DNA of 56,648 nucleotides. Origin: Fredricksoniimonas sp964643325 (GTDB taxonomy: Bacteria > Omnitrophota > Gorgyraeia > Zapsychrales > Fredricksoniimonadaceae). Position 1 is the stretch's first letter, and each line of letters opens with the position of its first letter. Below are positions 16,928 through 24,903 of this stretch, piece by piece. Made by a program: the position numbers and the translations under genes. Location: positions 1 to 56,648 of the forward strand of contig CAZXSE010000008.1 of the NCBI GenBank assembly GCA_964643325.1. Direction: 5' to 3'. The notes beneath the pieces were generated by a model. It did not search any database, had not been told where the DNA came from, and saw only the letters and a program-made list of their open reading frames with translations.

Positions 16928-17424
16928 TCCGCACCCCAGCGGCCCCGGGCCTTGAGTATCTTCTCAACAACCTCGCGCACTGCGCCGCGCCCGCCCGGGC
17001 GCCGCGTCACCAGGTCTGCCGCAGACTTGACCTCCGCCGCAGCATTGGCAACAGCCACGCCAAACCCTGCGCGCAAGAGCACGGTATGGTCCGGGATGTC
17101 GTCGCCGATATAACATACTTCCTTATCGCTCACGCCAAAAATCTTAAGCATATTCTCGTAGGCCATGATCTTGACGGGCACATTCAGATACACCTTGTCG
17201 TACTTGAGTTCCTTGAGCCGCGCCATGACAGCGGGGCCGCCTTTTCCGGAAATGGCTGCTATCTTCAACCCTTCGGCGCGCGCGCGAACAACGGCATAAC
17301 CATCCTGACTGTCAAAGAACTTCAGTTCCCTGCCGTCGTCGCCATAGACCATGCGCCCGTCCGTCATGACACCGTCAACATCCATGGCAATGACCTTGAT
17401 CCTTTTCAAGATCCCGTTCTTCAT
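16924..17424 (-). CDS. kdsC: 3-Deoxy-D-manno-octulosonate 8-phosphate phosphatase
   Basis: KdsC removes the phosphate from Kdo-8-phosphate to give Kdo. It is a 166-residue C0-type HAD phosphatase with motif I DVDGVMTDG (nucleophile and acid Asp about residues 14-16), motif II AAISGKGG (usually SGR/SG), the Lys in the middle, and motif IV CYIGDDIPD. Length and the RRPGGRGAVREVVE C terminus are typical. It overlaps kdsD and the lptC-lptA fusion by 4 bases each, completing the kdsD-kdsC-lpt series. Confidence 0.95.
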   Translation of the reverse strand: MKNGILKRIKVIAMDVDGVMTDGRMVYGDDGRELKFFDSQDGYAVVRARAEGLKIAAISGKGGPAVMARLKELKYDKVYLNVPVKIMAYENMLKIFGVSDKEVCYIGDDIPDHTVLLRAGFGVAVANAAAEVKSAADLVTRRPGGRGAVREVVEKILKARGRWGAE

Positions 17425-18383
17425 CGCGCCAGCCCCGCTTTCAAAAGGTCCTGCACATCCAGAAGCCCCACCAGTCGGCCCTTGCCGTCAACAACAGGCA
17501 ATTCATCCACTTTCTTCTGCATCAGGATATCGAACGCCTCGGCGGCAAGGCGGTCCTTGCCGATGGTCAGGGGCGCTTTTGTCATGACTTGCGCGACCTT
17601 ACGCGAAAGCACCTGGCCGTCCTCCCTGGCGTGGCGGCGCAGATCGCCGTCGGTAAAGATCCCCACAAAACGCCCTTTGCCGTTAAGAACGCACGCCGAA
17701 CCGCAGCGCGCCTGCGTGATGGCGAAAAGCACATCCTTGACCAGCGCCGTATCCCGGACCCGGGCAAAGTTACTGCCCTTGCGCATGATATCTTCGACCG
17801 TCAATAAAAGCCTGCGGCCCAAACTTCCGCCGGGATGAAAGAACGCAAAATCCTCGCGCTTGAAATTCTTTCGGTCCACCAGGCACGCGGCCAGGGCATC
17901 CCCCATGGCGAGCGTGGCTGTTGTCGATGCCATCGGCGCCAGGCCCAGCGGGCATCCCTCGCGCGCGACCCCGACGTTCAGGACCAGGTCGCAATATTTC
18001 GCCAGGGACGACTTGAGCCCTCCGGTCATGGCAATGGTCCGGCAGCCGATCTTCTTCAGTAAAGGCAACAACCGCACGGTCTCTTCGGTCTCGCCGCTTG
18101 ACGAAATAAGGATCACCACATCATCACGCGTGACCTGCCCCAGGTCGCCGTGCACCGCCTCGGCGCTATGCATGTAGATGCTCGGCGTCCCTGTTGAGGA
18201 AAGCGTTGCCGATATCTTGCGGGCGATCACGCCGGTCTTGCCCATGCCCGCCACGACCACGCGGCCATGGCAGCGCGCCATGGCATCGACCGCCTTCTCG
18301 AAATCTTTATTAAGGTTCCTGATCAGCGCCTTGACCGCGGCTGATTCAACCTCAAGGACCTCCCTGGCGCGTTTGAGCGTCAT
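17421..18383 (-). CDS. kdsD: Arabinose-5-phosphate isomerase
   Basis: KdsD isomerises ribulose 5-phosphate to arabinose 5-phosphate, the sugar precursor of Kdo. The 320-residue protein has an N-terminal SIS domain (about 30-180: VVVAGMGKTGVIARKISATL, SSSGETEE) and two C-terminal CBS domains (about 205-320, with GIFTDGDLRRH and LPVVDGKGRLVGLLDVQDL). The His in ASIYMHSAEAVHGDLG matches the conserved active-site region. It follows kdsA by 1 base. Confidence 0.95.
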   Translation of the reverse strand: MTLKRAREVLEVESAAVKALIRNLNKDFEKAVDAMARCHGRVVVAGMGKTGVIARKISATLSSTGTPSIYMHSAEAVHGDLGQVTRDDVVILISSSGETEETVRLLPLLKKIGCRTIAMTGGLKSSLAKYCDLVLNVGVAREGCPLGLAPMASTTATLAMGDALAACLVDRKNFKREDFAFFHPGGSLGRRLLLTVEDIMRKGSNFARVRDTALVKDVLFAITQARCGSACVLNGKGRFVGIFTDGDLRRHAREDGQVLSRKVAQVMTKAPLTIGKDRLAAEAFDILMQKKVDELPVVDGKGRLVGLLDVQDLLKAGLAR

Positions 18384-18384
18384 A

Positions 18385-19212
18385 TTATTTTCCCTTCACG
18401 ATGCGGTCGATAGCGACCATGTCTTTAAGGACGGGCTCCAGCTTTTCGATCGCCATCATGTTCGCCCCGTCGGAAAGCGCCTTCTTCGGGTTGGTATGCG
18501 TTTCCATGAACACCGCGTCCACCCCGGCCGCCGCGCCGCAGCGCGAGAGAAGCGGGATGAATTCGCTCCTGCCGCCGGTCTTATCCCCCAGCCCGCCGGG
18601 CTGCTGCACGCTGTGCGTCACATCATAGACCACGGGATACCCGGTCGCGGCCATGATCCCGATCGCGGTAAAATCCGTCACAAGATTGTTGTAACCAAAA
18701 CTCACCCCGCGCTCGGTCAATAAAAGCTTTTTGCAGCCCGCGGCTTCCATCTTCCTGACGATGGACTTAACATCCCACGGCGCCAAAAACTGTCCTTTCT
18801 TCACATTCACAATGCGGCCGCTCTGCGCCGCGCGCGTCAGGAGTGATGTCTGCCGGCACAGGAACGCCGGGATCTGGATGATATCGAGGACCTTCTCGGC
18901 CAGATCGATCTCGCGGATCTCGTGCACATCGCTGACAACGGGCACGCCACAGCGCTCCTTGACCTCGGCGAGGATGTCCAACCCCTCTTCCAGGCCCGGC
19001 CCGCGGAACGAATCAATGGAGGTGCGATTGGCCTTGTCGTAACTGGCCTTGAACACAAAAGGAATGCGCAGGCGCCTGGTCAACTTAACGAGCGCGTCCG
19101 CCATCTTTAGCGTCGAAGACCGGCTCTCGATAACGCACGGCCCCGCGATCAGGACGAGCGGCGCGCCGCCGCCGAATGTAATGTTCCCCAGCTTCACGAT
19201 ATGTTTTTTCAT
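18385..19212 (-). CDS. kdsA: 2-Dehydro-3-deoxyphosphooctonate aldolase (Kdo-8-phosphate synthase)
   Basis: KdsA condenses phosphoenolpyruvate and arabinose 5-phosphate to Kdo-8-phosphate. The 275-residue TIM barrel has AGPCVIESRS near residue 24, KASYDKANRTS, DVHEI and the VTHSVQQPGG loop. The Cys in GPC, where metal-independent enzymes have Asn, indicates the metal-dependent class. It overlaps kdsB by 4 bases and is one of four consecutive Kdo genes. Confidence 0.96.
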   Translation of the reverse strand: MKKHIVKLGNITFGGGAPLVLIAGPCVIESRSSTLKMADALVKLTRRLRIPFVFKASYDKANRTSIDSFRGPGLEEGLDILAEVKERCGVPVVSDVHEIREIDLAEKVLDIIQIPAFLCRQTSLLTRAAQSGRIVNVKKGQFLAPWDVKSIVRKMEAAGCKKLLLTERGVSFGYNNLVTDFTAIGIMAATGYPVVYDVTHSVQQPGGLGDKTGGRSEFIPLLSRCGAAAGVDAVFMETHTNPKKALSDGANMMAIEKLEPVLKDMVAIDRIVKGK

Positions 19213-19949
19213 GACAGCCCGTGCTCTTTCAAATAGGTTTCCACTTTCACAACATCCTCTGGCGCGTCAACGCCGATGGTCGCCATATCCGTCACAACGG
19301 CCTTGATCTTGTATCCCGCTTCCAGGACGCGCAGCTGCTCCAGCGCTTCTTCGCCCTCCAGAAAAGACTTCGGCAGGCGGCCGTACGAGAACAGGAAATC
19401 CCGGCGGTAGGCATACATGCCGATATGTTTGAAATATTTTGTCACATCCGACTCTCCGTCGCGCTTGAACGGAATGGGCGCGCGCGAGAAATACAACGCA
19501 CATGCATTCTTATCGACGACAACCTTGACCGCGTTCGGATTACGGAATTCTTCCAGGGACGCAATGCGCTTGATGGGCGTTGCCATGACGCACGATGCAT
19601 CCGCCTTCAAGCCCTGCACCAGCGCGTCGATCAGCCCGCCCTCGATCAGCGGCTCATCGCCCTGGATATTCACGATAATATCCGCATCCGTTCCCGCAGC
19701 CGCCTCGGCAACGCGGTCAGAGCCGGAAACATGGTCCTTGCGCGTGATCACGGCCCTGGCGCCAAAAGCCCTCGCAGCCGCAGCCACATGTTCTTCGTCG
19801 CACGCAATGATGACATCAGACAATTCCCGGGCCGACGCAACGCCGCGCCAGACACGCTCCAGCAGGCTCTTGCCCGCGACGGGCGCCAGCACCTTGCCGG
19901 GAAAGCGGGTTGACGCCCAGCGCGCCGGGATAATGCCGATGGCTTTCAA
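19209..19949 (-). CDS. kdsB: 3-Deoxy-manno-octulosonate cytidylyltransferase
   Basis: KdsB activates Kdo with CTP to CMP-Kdo, the donor for lipid A core assembly. The 246-residue protein starts GIIPARWASTRFPGKVLAPV, the nucleotide-binding loop of the family, and has NIQGDEPLI, GSDRVAEAA and KHIGMYAYRRDFL. Length is normal. It directly abuts hldA (stop at 19950) and overlaps kdsA by 4 bases. Confidence 0.96.
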   Translation of the reverse strand: MKAIGIIPARWASTRFPGKVLAPVAGKSLLERVWRGVASARELSDVIIACDEEHVAAAARAFGARAVITRKDHVSGSDRVAEAAAGTDADIIVNIQGDEPLIEGGLIDALVQGLKADASCVMATPIKRIASLEEFRNPNAVKVVVDKNACALYFSRAPIPFKRDGESDVTKYFKHIGMYAYRRDFLFSYGRLPKSFLEGEEALEQLRVLEAGYKIKAVVTDMATIGVDAPEDVVKVETYLKEHGLS

Positions 19950-20975
19950 TTATTTATCCTCTTTCAGGGAGCGGACCAGTTCCTCGGGCGACACGGCCGC
20001 AGCGCCCATCTTGGCAACGACAATACCCGCCGCGTGATTCGCGATATCCGCAGCCTGGCGCTTGCTGGCCCCTGCCGCGACCGCCAGGGCGAACACGGAT
20101 ATGACCGTATCTCCGGCGCCGGAGACATCAAACACCTCGCGCGCTCTGGTCGGGATATGGTGCGGTTCTTTACCCGCCTCAAAAAGGCACATGCCGTCCT
20201 CGCCGAGCGTGATGAGCAGCGATTCGATCCCGAGATATTTTAAAAGCCCTTTGCCCGCGTCCTGCACGGCCTTCATGCTGTTCAGTTTTGCGGACCCGAT
20301 ACCCAGCGCCCGGCGCGTGTCCGGTTCCATGCTTTTCAAGGCGTTCTCGGTCTCTTTGCGGTTGGGCGTGATCGCCGTAACATGGCCATAGAATTTCAGG
20401 TGCTCAACCTTGGGATCAACAATGACCGGGATATGCTTGGCGCGGCACCATCCGGTCACATCAGCGACGAGTGCGGCCTGGACGATCCCCTTGCCGTAGT
20501 CGGAAATAATGACCGCGTCAAAATGCTGGATGTTCTTTTTAATGAACGGCTGGACCATCTTGCGGTAGAACGCATTGTCGGGATCGTCGGAGACCGTCTC
20601 CCGGTCAACACGCACCACCTGCTGATGATGCGCGATGATGCGCGTCTTGAGGATGGTCTCGACGCGTTTGTCCGTCAGCACGCCTTCGGTGCGGATATGG
20701 CGCTGGGACAGGACCTTCTTGAGCAATTCGCCCTCTTTGTCATCCCCAACGCGGCCAACGAGCGTGACCCGCGCGCCAAGATTACTCAGATTGTTCGCCA
20801 CGTTCGCAGAGCCGCCGGGCGTATGGAACAGCTGCTCCTGCAACACTACAGGGACCGGCGCCTCCGGAGAAATGCGGCTGACAGTGCCCTTGATGTACTG
20901 GTCAAGGATCAGGTCCCCTATGACAAGGACATGCTTTTTGGCAAAAGCGTTCAAAATACCCGCGTATTTATGCAT
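19950..20975 (-). CDS. hldA: ADP-heptose synthesis sugar kinase domain protein (RfaE1/HldA type)
   Basis: A 341-residue PfkB-family kinase expected to phosphorylate D-glycero-beta-D-manno-heptose 7-phosphate at C1 for heptose addition to the lipopolysaccharide core. Motifs are VIGDLILDQYIKGTVSRISPE at the N terminus (quoted in part), TPGGSANVANNL, and the catalytic DVSGAGDTV near residue 285. In E. coli this domain is fused to a nucleotidyltransferase domain (HldE); here the C-terminal domain is missing, so it is the split form. The cytidylyl/adenylyl partner is not in the window. It heads the Kdo operon behind a near-consensus promoter. Confidence 0.9.
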   Translation of the reverse strand: MHKYAGILNAFAKKHVLVIGDLILDQYIKGTVSRISPEAPVPVVLQEQLFHTPGGSANVANNLSNLGARVTLVGRVGDDKEGELLKKVLSQRHIRTEGVLTDKRVETILKTRIIAHHQQVVRVDRETVSDDPDNAFYRKMVQPFIKKNIQHFDAVIISDYGKGIVQAALVADVTGWCRAKHIPVIVDPKVEHLKFYGHVTAITPNRKETENALKSMEPDTRRALGIGSAKLNSMKAVQDAGKGLLKYLGIESLLITLGEDGMCLFEAGKEPHHIPTRAREVFDVSGAGDTVISVFALAVAAGASKRQAADIANHAAGIVVAKMGAAAVSPEELVRSLKEDK

Positions 20976-21013
20976 AGCTTCCCCGTATATATATATACTA
21001 ATTTTGAAGGGTT

Positions 21014-21042
21014 ATATTAACATGCTTTAAAAGAGGTGTCAA
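21014..21042 (-). promoter_or_regulatory. Strong promoter of the hldA-kds-lpt operon
   Basis: On the minus strand TTGACA (21037-21042) and TAATAT (21014-21019) are exactly 17 bases apart. The -35 overlaps the rsmE stop codon. A TATATATATATA tract and ACGGGGAAG lie between it and the hldA ATG. Confidence 0.8.
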
Positions 21043-21794
21043 CGCGCAGAAGAGGGCTTGCGCAAAAGGCAGGCAGCGGCAATGACCGCGATGGCCGCGG
21101 TATCCACTTTAAGGACATTATCCCCCAAAGACACGGGAACAGCGCCCGCCGCAACGGCCGCCGCGATCTCCTGCGGGGCAAAATCCCCCTCGGGGCCGAT
21201 AAAGAAAACGATCACGGAGGCGCCTTCGGCCTGCACCAGCGCATCCTGGAAAGATATTCGCGGGCCTTCAAGCCAGGGAATGAACATCTTGACCCCGGGC
21301 CCTGCCAGCTTTGCCAGTGCGCCGGAAAGGTCCATGACGGGCGTGATCTCGGGGATCCACAAGCGCTTGCACTGCTTGGCCGCGTTCATGACAACACGCG
21401 TGAAACGCGCCAGTTTCCTGGCAGCGCCGCCTTCATCGACGACGACATCACCGCGCTCCGTCGTTAGCGGCACCATGCGGTCAACGCCCAGCTCCGTGCA
21501 TTTCTCGATGATCGTCTCAAATTTGGCTTTCTTGGGAATGGCGCATGCCAGCGTCAGCGTAGGCGCCGCAGAACGGGGCGCTGTAATGATCTCGCGGACC
21601 ATGACGGTCACAGAACCCTTCCCCACATCTTCAATGGTCCCGTTCGCCAGAACACCGCGGCCATTGATGATCTCAACTGCATCACCCGCTGCAAGGCGCA
21701 GCACACGGGACAAGTGCGCGATCTCGTCCGCGTCACTTAAAACGATCTTTTTGTCCGTCGGAAGGAAATCCTGGAAGAACCGGTGCCCGGGCAT
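21039..21794 (-). CDS. rsmE: 16S rRNA (uracil-1498-N3)-methyltransferase
   Basis: RsmE methylates U1498 of 16S rRNA using S-adenosylmethionine. The 251-residue protein has an N-terminal PUA-like domain (HLSRVLRLAAGDAVEIINGRG) and a C-terminal SPOUT knot with ECTELGVDRMVPLTTERG, VFFIGPEGDFAPQEI and SLGDNVLKVDTAA. The ATG is 2 bases after the last prepilin gene, so rsmE seems to be the tail of the prepilin transcript, an arrangement with no functional logic that I can see. Confidence 0.95.
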   Translation of the reverse strand: MPGHRFFQDFLPTDKKIVLSDADEIAHLSRVLRLAAGDAVEIINGRGVLANGTIEDVGKGSVTVMVREIITAPRSAAPTLTLACAIPKKAKFETIIEKCTELGVDRMVPLTTERGDVVVDEGGAARKLARFTRVVMNAAKQCKRLWIPEITPVMDLSGALAKLAGPGVKMFIPWLEGPRISFQDALVQAEGASVIVFFIGPEGDFAPQEIAAAVAAGAVPVSLGDNVLKVDTAAIAVIAAACLLRKPSSAR

Positions 21795-21796
21795 GG

Positions 21797-22351
21797 TCAG
21801 AACCCCATCGGGCTTTCGCGGAAGGTCATTACAACATTGTCATTCACAAGCCTTACTTCCACGACATACGCGCCGGTTGCCGCGTCAGCCGAAAGTTCAG
21901 TGGTAAAGCTGCTAAGATAGCCTATGACAGGGACTCCGGAGGCGCATGTTGTCGTGGTTGCGCTCAATCCCGCGCAACGATAGACCTGATTATCGACCTG
22001 ACGGTAACACACCCACTCATCATCCGTGTAATCCGCAGGAGTGTAGGTGCCTGTCGTATCTTCCTGATCATCATGACGGAAACACATTGTCTTGGACGCG
22101 CTGTCAATGAAGACCGCATCATCCGGGTCAACAAGATCGCCATGGACCTTCCTGATATCCCCCCGGATCATCTCGGCAAGAGCGGCTGTCTCCATGCCGC
22201 GCTGAATATCCATGGCAGCTGTATCGCTCATGCGCCGCAGAGTAAGGTCTGCGACGAATACGCCTCCTGTCACGATCAGAACAAGGATGGTCGCAACAAG
22301 AAGCTCTACCAGAGTGACCGCGCTATATGCCCGTGTGCCCGGTGTCCCCAA
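21797..22351 (-). CDS. Minor prepilin (PilW/GspJ-like), TTG start inferred
   Basis: A probable minor pilin or pseudopilin of about 184 residues. The processing region reads RAYSA|VTLVELLVATILVLIVTGG: Glu5 of the mature protein is present, but position -1 is Ala and +1 is Val. The body has four cysteines including CFRHDD and RCAGLSATTTTCASG. There is no ATG close to the leader; the TTG at 22349-22351 preceded by AAGGGGCG is my choice, giving an 11-residue leader and a 29-base overlap with the previous gene. An ATG further upstream would give an untypical 84-residue leader. Last of five minor prepilin genes before rsmE. Confidence 0.75.
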   Translation of the reverse strand: MGTPGTRAYSAVTLVELLVATILVLIVTGGVFVADLTLRRMSDTAAMDIQRGMETAALAEMIRGDIRKVHGDLVDPDDAVFIDSASKTMCFRHDDQEDTTGTYTPADYTDDEWVCYRQVDNQVYRCAGLSATTTTCASGVPVIGYLSSFTTELSADAATGAYVVEVRLVNDNVVMTFRESPMGF

Positions 22352-22691
22352 AGGACGCCCCTTCCCAGGTAACAGTAACCTTGACCTTACGCGCTCCAGT
22401 GGCGGTGTCGGCAGAAACATAATAACTGGCCGTATATCCGCTAAAATCCGCATCATCCGCGACCTGATGGGTGCCGGAAGAAAGCGCCCCGCCCGTGTTA
22501 TTGACACCAGGCTCGATCTCGGCACTAAGACCGTCGAGTATTTTCTTGGCAAAAAGCGCTGCTTTCAAGCGGGCGTCGGATGTGGCGGTCTTGTCCATCA
22601 GATTAATGGTCGCAAAGATGCCCAGCGACGCCACGGCAAAGATGACGGCGGCAACAACAACCTCGACAAGGGAAAAGGACCGCTTTTTCAT
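22323..22691 (-). CDS. Minor prepilin (PilV/GspI-like)
   Basis: A 122-residue type IV-like prepilin. The leader is MKKRS| followed by FSLVEVVVAAVIFAVASLGIF, with Glu5 present and Ser instead of Gly at -1. The downstream part (MDKTATSDARLKAALFAKKI, then a short beta region VKVTVTWEG) resembles PilV/GspI minor pilins. The start ATG at 22689-22691 overlaps the previous stop as ATGA; an upstream in-frame start would add an implausible leader. Confidence 0.85.
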   Translation of the reverse strand: MKKRSFSLVEVVVAAVIFAVASLGIFATINLMDKTATSDARLKAALFAKKILDGLSAEIEPGVNNTGGALSSGTHQVADDADFSGYTASYYVSADTATGARKVKVTVTWEGASFGDTGHTGI

Positions 22692-23074
22692 GACCCGGGG
22701 CATTCGTCGCCGACACAAACAGGGTTGGTGGCGCTCAGCGCCGTGGCAAGGCTAAGCTGGACCTCAGCCTCGGTGTTGTCAATGGCGGCATAACAATACC
22801 CGCTGGCACAGCGATACGACGCGCCATTGGCAATAATGTTCAGCCCCAGTGTCGTATTAAGCGCGGCAAGATCAGCCGCGATCACATTAGACCCGTTGCG
22901 CACCTTGTAAAGCACATTGGCCGCGTGGATCATGGACATGTTAGTCGTGGCGTCCGTGATCTGCGAGCGCTTAATGGCTTTTGAGAATACAGGGACCCCA
23001 ACCCCTGCCATCAAAGACAGGATGACAAGAACGATTATGATCTCAATTAAAGTAAAGCTTCTTTTTACATGCAT
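22688..23074 (-). CDS. Prepilin-like protein with Ser at the cleavage site
   Basis: A 128-residue prepilin. The leader MHVKRS| precedes FTLIEIIIVLVILSLMAGVG, a full N-terminal pilin helix with Glu5; position -1 is Ser. The C-terminal part has two cysteine pairs (YRCASGYCYA and NPVCVGDECPGS), likely disulphides at the pilus surface. The ATG at 23072-23074 gives the short leader typical of the family and overlaps the end of the preceding gene by 10 bases. Confidence 0.85.
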   Translation of the reverse strand: MHVKRSFTLIEIIIVLVILSLMAGVGVPVFSKAIKRSQITDATTNMSMIHAANVLYKVRNGSNVIAADLAALNTTLGLNIIANGASYRCASGYCYAAIDNTEAEVQLSLATALSATNPVCVGDECPGS

Positions 23075-23574
23075 GGCTTTATCTGCGTAGAGGAGCCCGA
23101 AGCCGAGGCCGGAGGCCTGCACTCTCCAGGACAAAGACTCCAAAGATAAGAATAAAAACTCGGACACTCAATATTCCTGCAAGAAGAAGTGCAATAAAAA
23201 TTCCCATCGCGATCAACCACCATCGTAAACTCAGGAGAAACAGGAAGCCCGAGCCAGCTTACAAAGACGTCCCCTGCTGTCCATGTAACATTAACCGATC
23301 CCGAGCGCGAACAAACTAAATCTTTCCATTTATCCTCTGGCAATGTTATATCGACGTCCAGCTCGTCACACGGATACGCGTACTCGTTATTAACGCCTTT
23401 AACATTGTACCTCAATTGTGCGGCATGAAGAGTTCGGAGCGCCTGCACCCCCTCAGAGAATATGGCCTTATGCTTCATCTTGCTCATATTTGGGACGGCA
23501 AATCCAGCCATAATGCTTATGACAACAATAACGATCATGATTTCGATCAATGTGAATGCTTTGCATTGACTCAT
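23065..23574 (-). CDS. Cysteine-rich prepilin-like protein
   Basis: A 169-residue prepilin. Leader MSQCKA| precedes FTLIEIMIVIVVISIMAGFA; position -1 is Ala and Glu5 is present. The KAIFSEGVQALRTLHAAQLRY segment is homologous to the next gene upstream, showing a paralogous pair. The C-terminal third is rich in Cys (FYCTSSCRNIEC, SLCPGEC), suggesting disulphide bonds. Start taken at 23574; an ATG seven codons upstream (23595) is possible. Tail ends QIKPCM, overlapping the following gene. Confidence 0.82.
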   Translation of the reverse strand: MSQCKAFTLIEIMIVIVVISIMAGFAVPNMSKMKHKAIFSEGVQALRTLHAAQLRYNVKGVNNEYAYPCDELDVDITLPEDKWKDLVCSRSGSVNVTWTAGDVFVSWLGLPVSPEFTMVVDRDGNFYCTSSCRNIECPSFYSYLWSLCPGECRPPASASGSSTQIKPCM

Positions 23575-23581
23575 AGTATCC

Positions 23582-24153
23582 CTAGTCTGGTTCACAATTA
23601 TTAGGACAAAGCGGCTTTAAATAACGATACGCTCCATTCGATGAGACAATAGGATTATCCCCTAAGAACTTGCCAAACTCATTGGTTGCTATCCAATATC
23701 TATTGTCAGCCCTTTGAAGTGCCACAATCCCATGCACATAACATTCCGGAGGCTTCCAATTACTAGGATTAAGAACCGCCGCGCCATCAAGATCAGCGCA
23801 ATTGGTGGTGTAGGCGCCATGCTCCAGATAATACATTTTCTGTCCCTTATCCAAAGCTCTTATCATCGCAACCCCCTCGGAAAAAATGGCCTTCTCCCTG
23901 ACCTGCCCCATCTTGGGCGCCACAAACGTCGCCATAANNNNNNNNNNNNNNNNNNNNNNNNNNNNNNNNNNNNNNNNNNNNNNNNNNNNNNNNNNNNNNN
24001 NNNNNNNNNNNNNNNNNNNNNNNNNNNNNNNNNNNNNAAAATGGCCTTCTCCCTGACCTGCCCCATCTTGGGCGCCACAAACGTCGCCATAACCCCGATC
24101 ATGATAATAACAATAAGAACTTCCACTATGGTGAACGCTTTACGTCGTAGCAT
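23582..24153 (-). CDS. Prepilin gene split by a scaffold gap that is probably artificial
   Basis: Both halves of one prepilin gene flank 100 N. The 5' part (24153 down to 24038) gives MLRRKA|FTIVEVLIVIIMIGVMATF with Ala at -1 and Glu5. The 3' part gives SEGVAMIRALDKGQKMYYL and a Cys-containing C terminus (CADLDG, CYVHG, PLCPNNCEPD). A 55-base sequence is identical on both sides of the gap. Removing one copy and the N run yields a continuous 138-codon frame whose junction, KAIFSEGV, matches the neighbouring paralogue. As written the frame is broken only by the gap. The ATG at 24151-24153 follows AAAGGAG. Confidence 0.8.
23883..24092. other. Scaffold gap of 100 N with a 55-base overlap on its flanks
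   Basis: Bases 23883-23937 and 24038-24092 are identical over 55 bases, with 100 N between (23938-24037). An exact end overlap of this kind is the signature of two contigs that adjoin in a de Bruijn graph but were joined with a default gap. The true sequence most likely has one copy and no gap. Confidence 0.85.
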
Positions 24154-24171
24154 GAACAACTCCTTTTTTTA

Positions 24172-24203
24172 ATTATAACACAGTAAGACGCTTACTCGTT
24201 CAA
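24172..24203 (-). promoter_or_regulatory. Extended -10 promoter with an internal palindrome, before the minor prepilins
   Basis: On the minus strand TGTTATAAT (24172-24180) is a perfect extended -10 element. TTGAAC (24198-24203) is a weak -35 at 20-base spacing. Between them lies a perfect inverted repeat, AGTAAG-ACG-CTTACT on the plus strand (24182-24196), placed like a repressor or activator site. It drives the prepilin set from 24153 to 21797 and probably rsmE. Confidence 0.65.
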
Positions 24204-24204
24204 G

Positions 24205-24249
24205 AAAAAAAGAAATCCCGTTACCTGGCATCATACCAAATAACGGGAT
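24205..24249 (-). terminator. Rho-independent terminator after the major-pilin-like genes
   Basis: On the minus strand ATCCCGTTA (complement of 24241-24249) pairs with TAACGGGAT (complement of 24215-24223) around a 17-base loop, followed by a T-rich tract (TTTCTTTTTTT, to 24205). It ends the transcript of the three PulG-like prepilin genes. Confidence 0.8.
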
Positions 24250-24270
24250 CTCAAAACTACTGTCGATCTT

Positions 24271-24858
24271 CTATAATACTTCGCGTTCTGCGGGAGTGAT
24301 AACCCCAGGCTCAGGATGAGGCCCCGGCGGCAAAGGTATAGGTTCTGGCGTCACCGTCCCTGTTTCCATATTAATATTAGCAAACGCCCAATCGCATTGC
24401 GTTGTGGGTATCGTTCTTGCCTGATTGGCCGCTCTTGTCACAATACCTGCATAAGGATTACCGGCCTCAGTCGTAGAATACCCGTACCCAATAGGTACTG
24501 CTAAAGCAGGATTGTATTCCATGCAAATATACGCCCTTGACACCCTAGTGCTTAACGCGCGTATCCTTAACACCCCCGGCGTTGGCACGCTGGAATAATA
24601 CCTAAAAATACTTCCTGAAGCGGGACTCTGGATGCCTAACTTGGCAAAAGTTCCCGTATCCGTAAAAACATTATTAGTCATATTACCGATCTGCTCAGCC
24701 GATCTCTTGATAATCCCGAACATGGACATGGCCTCCGCCGCGCGCGATGCCTCGATCTGGCCTGTAATCTTAGGCAGGGTAAGAGTCGCCAGCACCCCGA
24801 TGATCACAATAACAATAACGATCTCAATAAGTGTAAAACCCTTCTTCGATCTGATCAT
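24271..24858 (-). CDS. PulG/PilA-like prepilin with proline-rich tail
   Basis: A 195-residue prepilin with canonical processing site MIRSKKG|FTLIEIVIVIVIIGVLATL (Gly at -1, Glu5). The first 45 residues, including LPKITGQIEASRAAEAM, are nearly identical to the two paralogues upstream, while the rest diverges. The globular part contains two Cys (YICMEY, TTQCDW), and the C terminus is a proline-rich extension (PEPIPLPPGPHPEPG) not seen in the paralogues. It is the last of three tandem copies, followed by a terminator. Candidate major pilin or pseudopilin; which copy is dominant cannot be told. Confidence 0.87.
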   Translation of the reverse strand: MIRSKKGFTLIEIVIVIVIIGVLATLTLPKITGQIEASRAAEAMSMFGIIKRSAEQIGNMTNNVFTDTGTFAKLGIQSPASGSIFRYYSSVPTPGVLRIRALSTRVSRAYICMEYNPALAVPIGYGYSTTEAGNPYAGIVTRAANQARTIPTTQCDWAFANINMETGTVTPEPIPLPPGPHPEPGVITPAEREVL

Positions 24859-24874
24859 AAGATGCCTCCTCTTG

Positions 24875-24903
24875 ATAGATCATCCATCACAAGCATGATC
24901 TAT
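24875..24903 (-). promoter_or_regulatory. 9-base-pair hairpin between tandem prepilin genes
   Basis: ATAGATCAT (24875-24883) and ATGATCTAT (24895-24903) are perfect inverted repeats around an 11-base loop. The hairpin covers the stop codon of the preceding prepilin and ends just before the AGAGGAGG ribosome site of the next. No U tract follows, so it is not a terminator; an mRNA-stabilising or processing element is possible. Confidence 0.5.

Noticed and set aside
21797..22552. An upstream start that gives the last prepilin a leader of more than 80 residues
   Set aside because: Prepilin leaders are short, and the added sequence is the antiphase reading of the preceding gene; a TTG start near the leader fits better.
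23582..24153. Reading the split prepilin as a pseudogene or as a tandem duplication
   Set aside because: The identical 55-base flanks of the N run and the restored frame point to an assembly artefact, not to a biological break or repeat.
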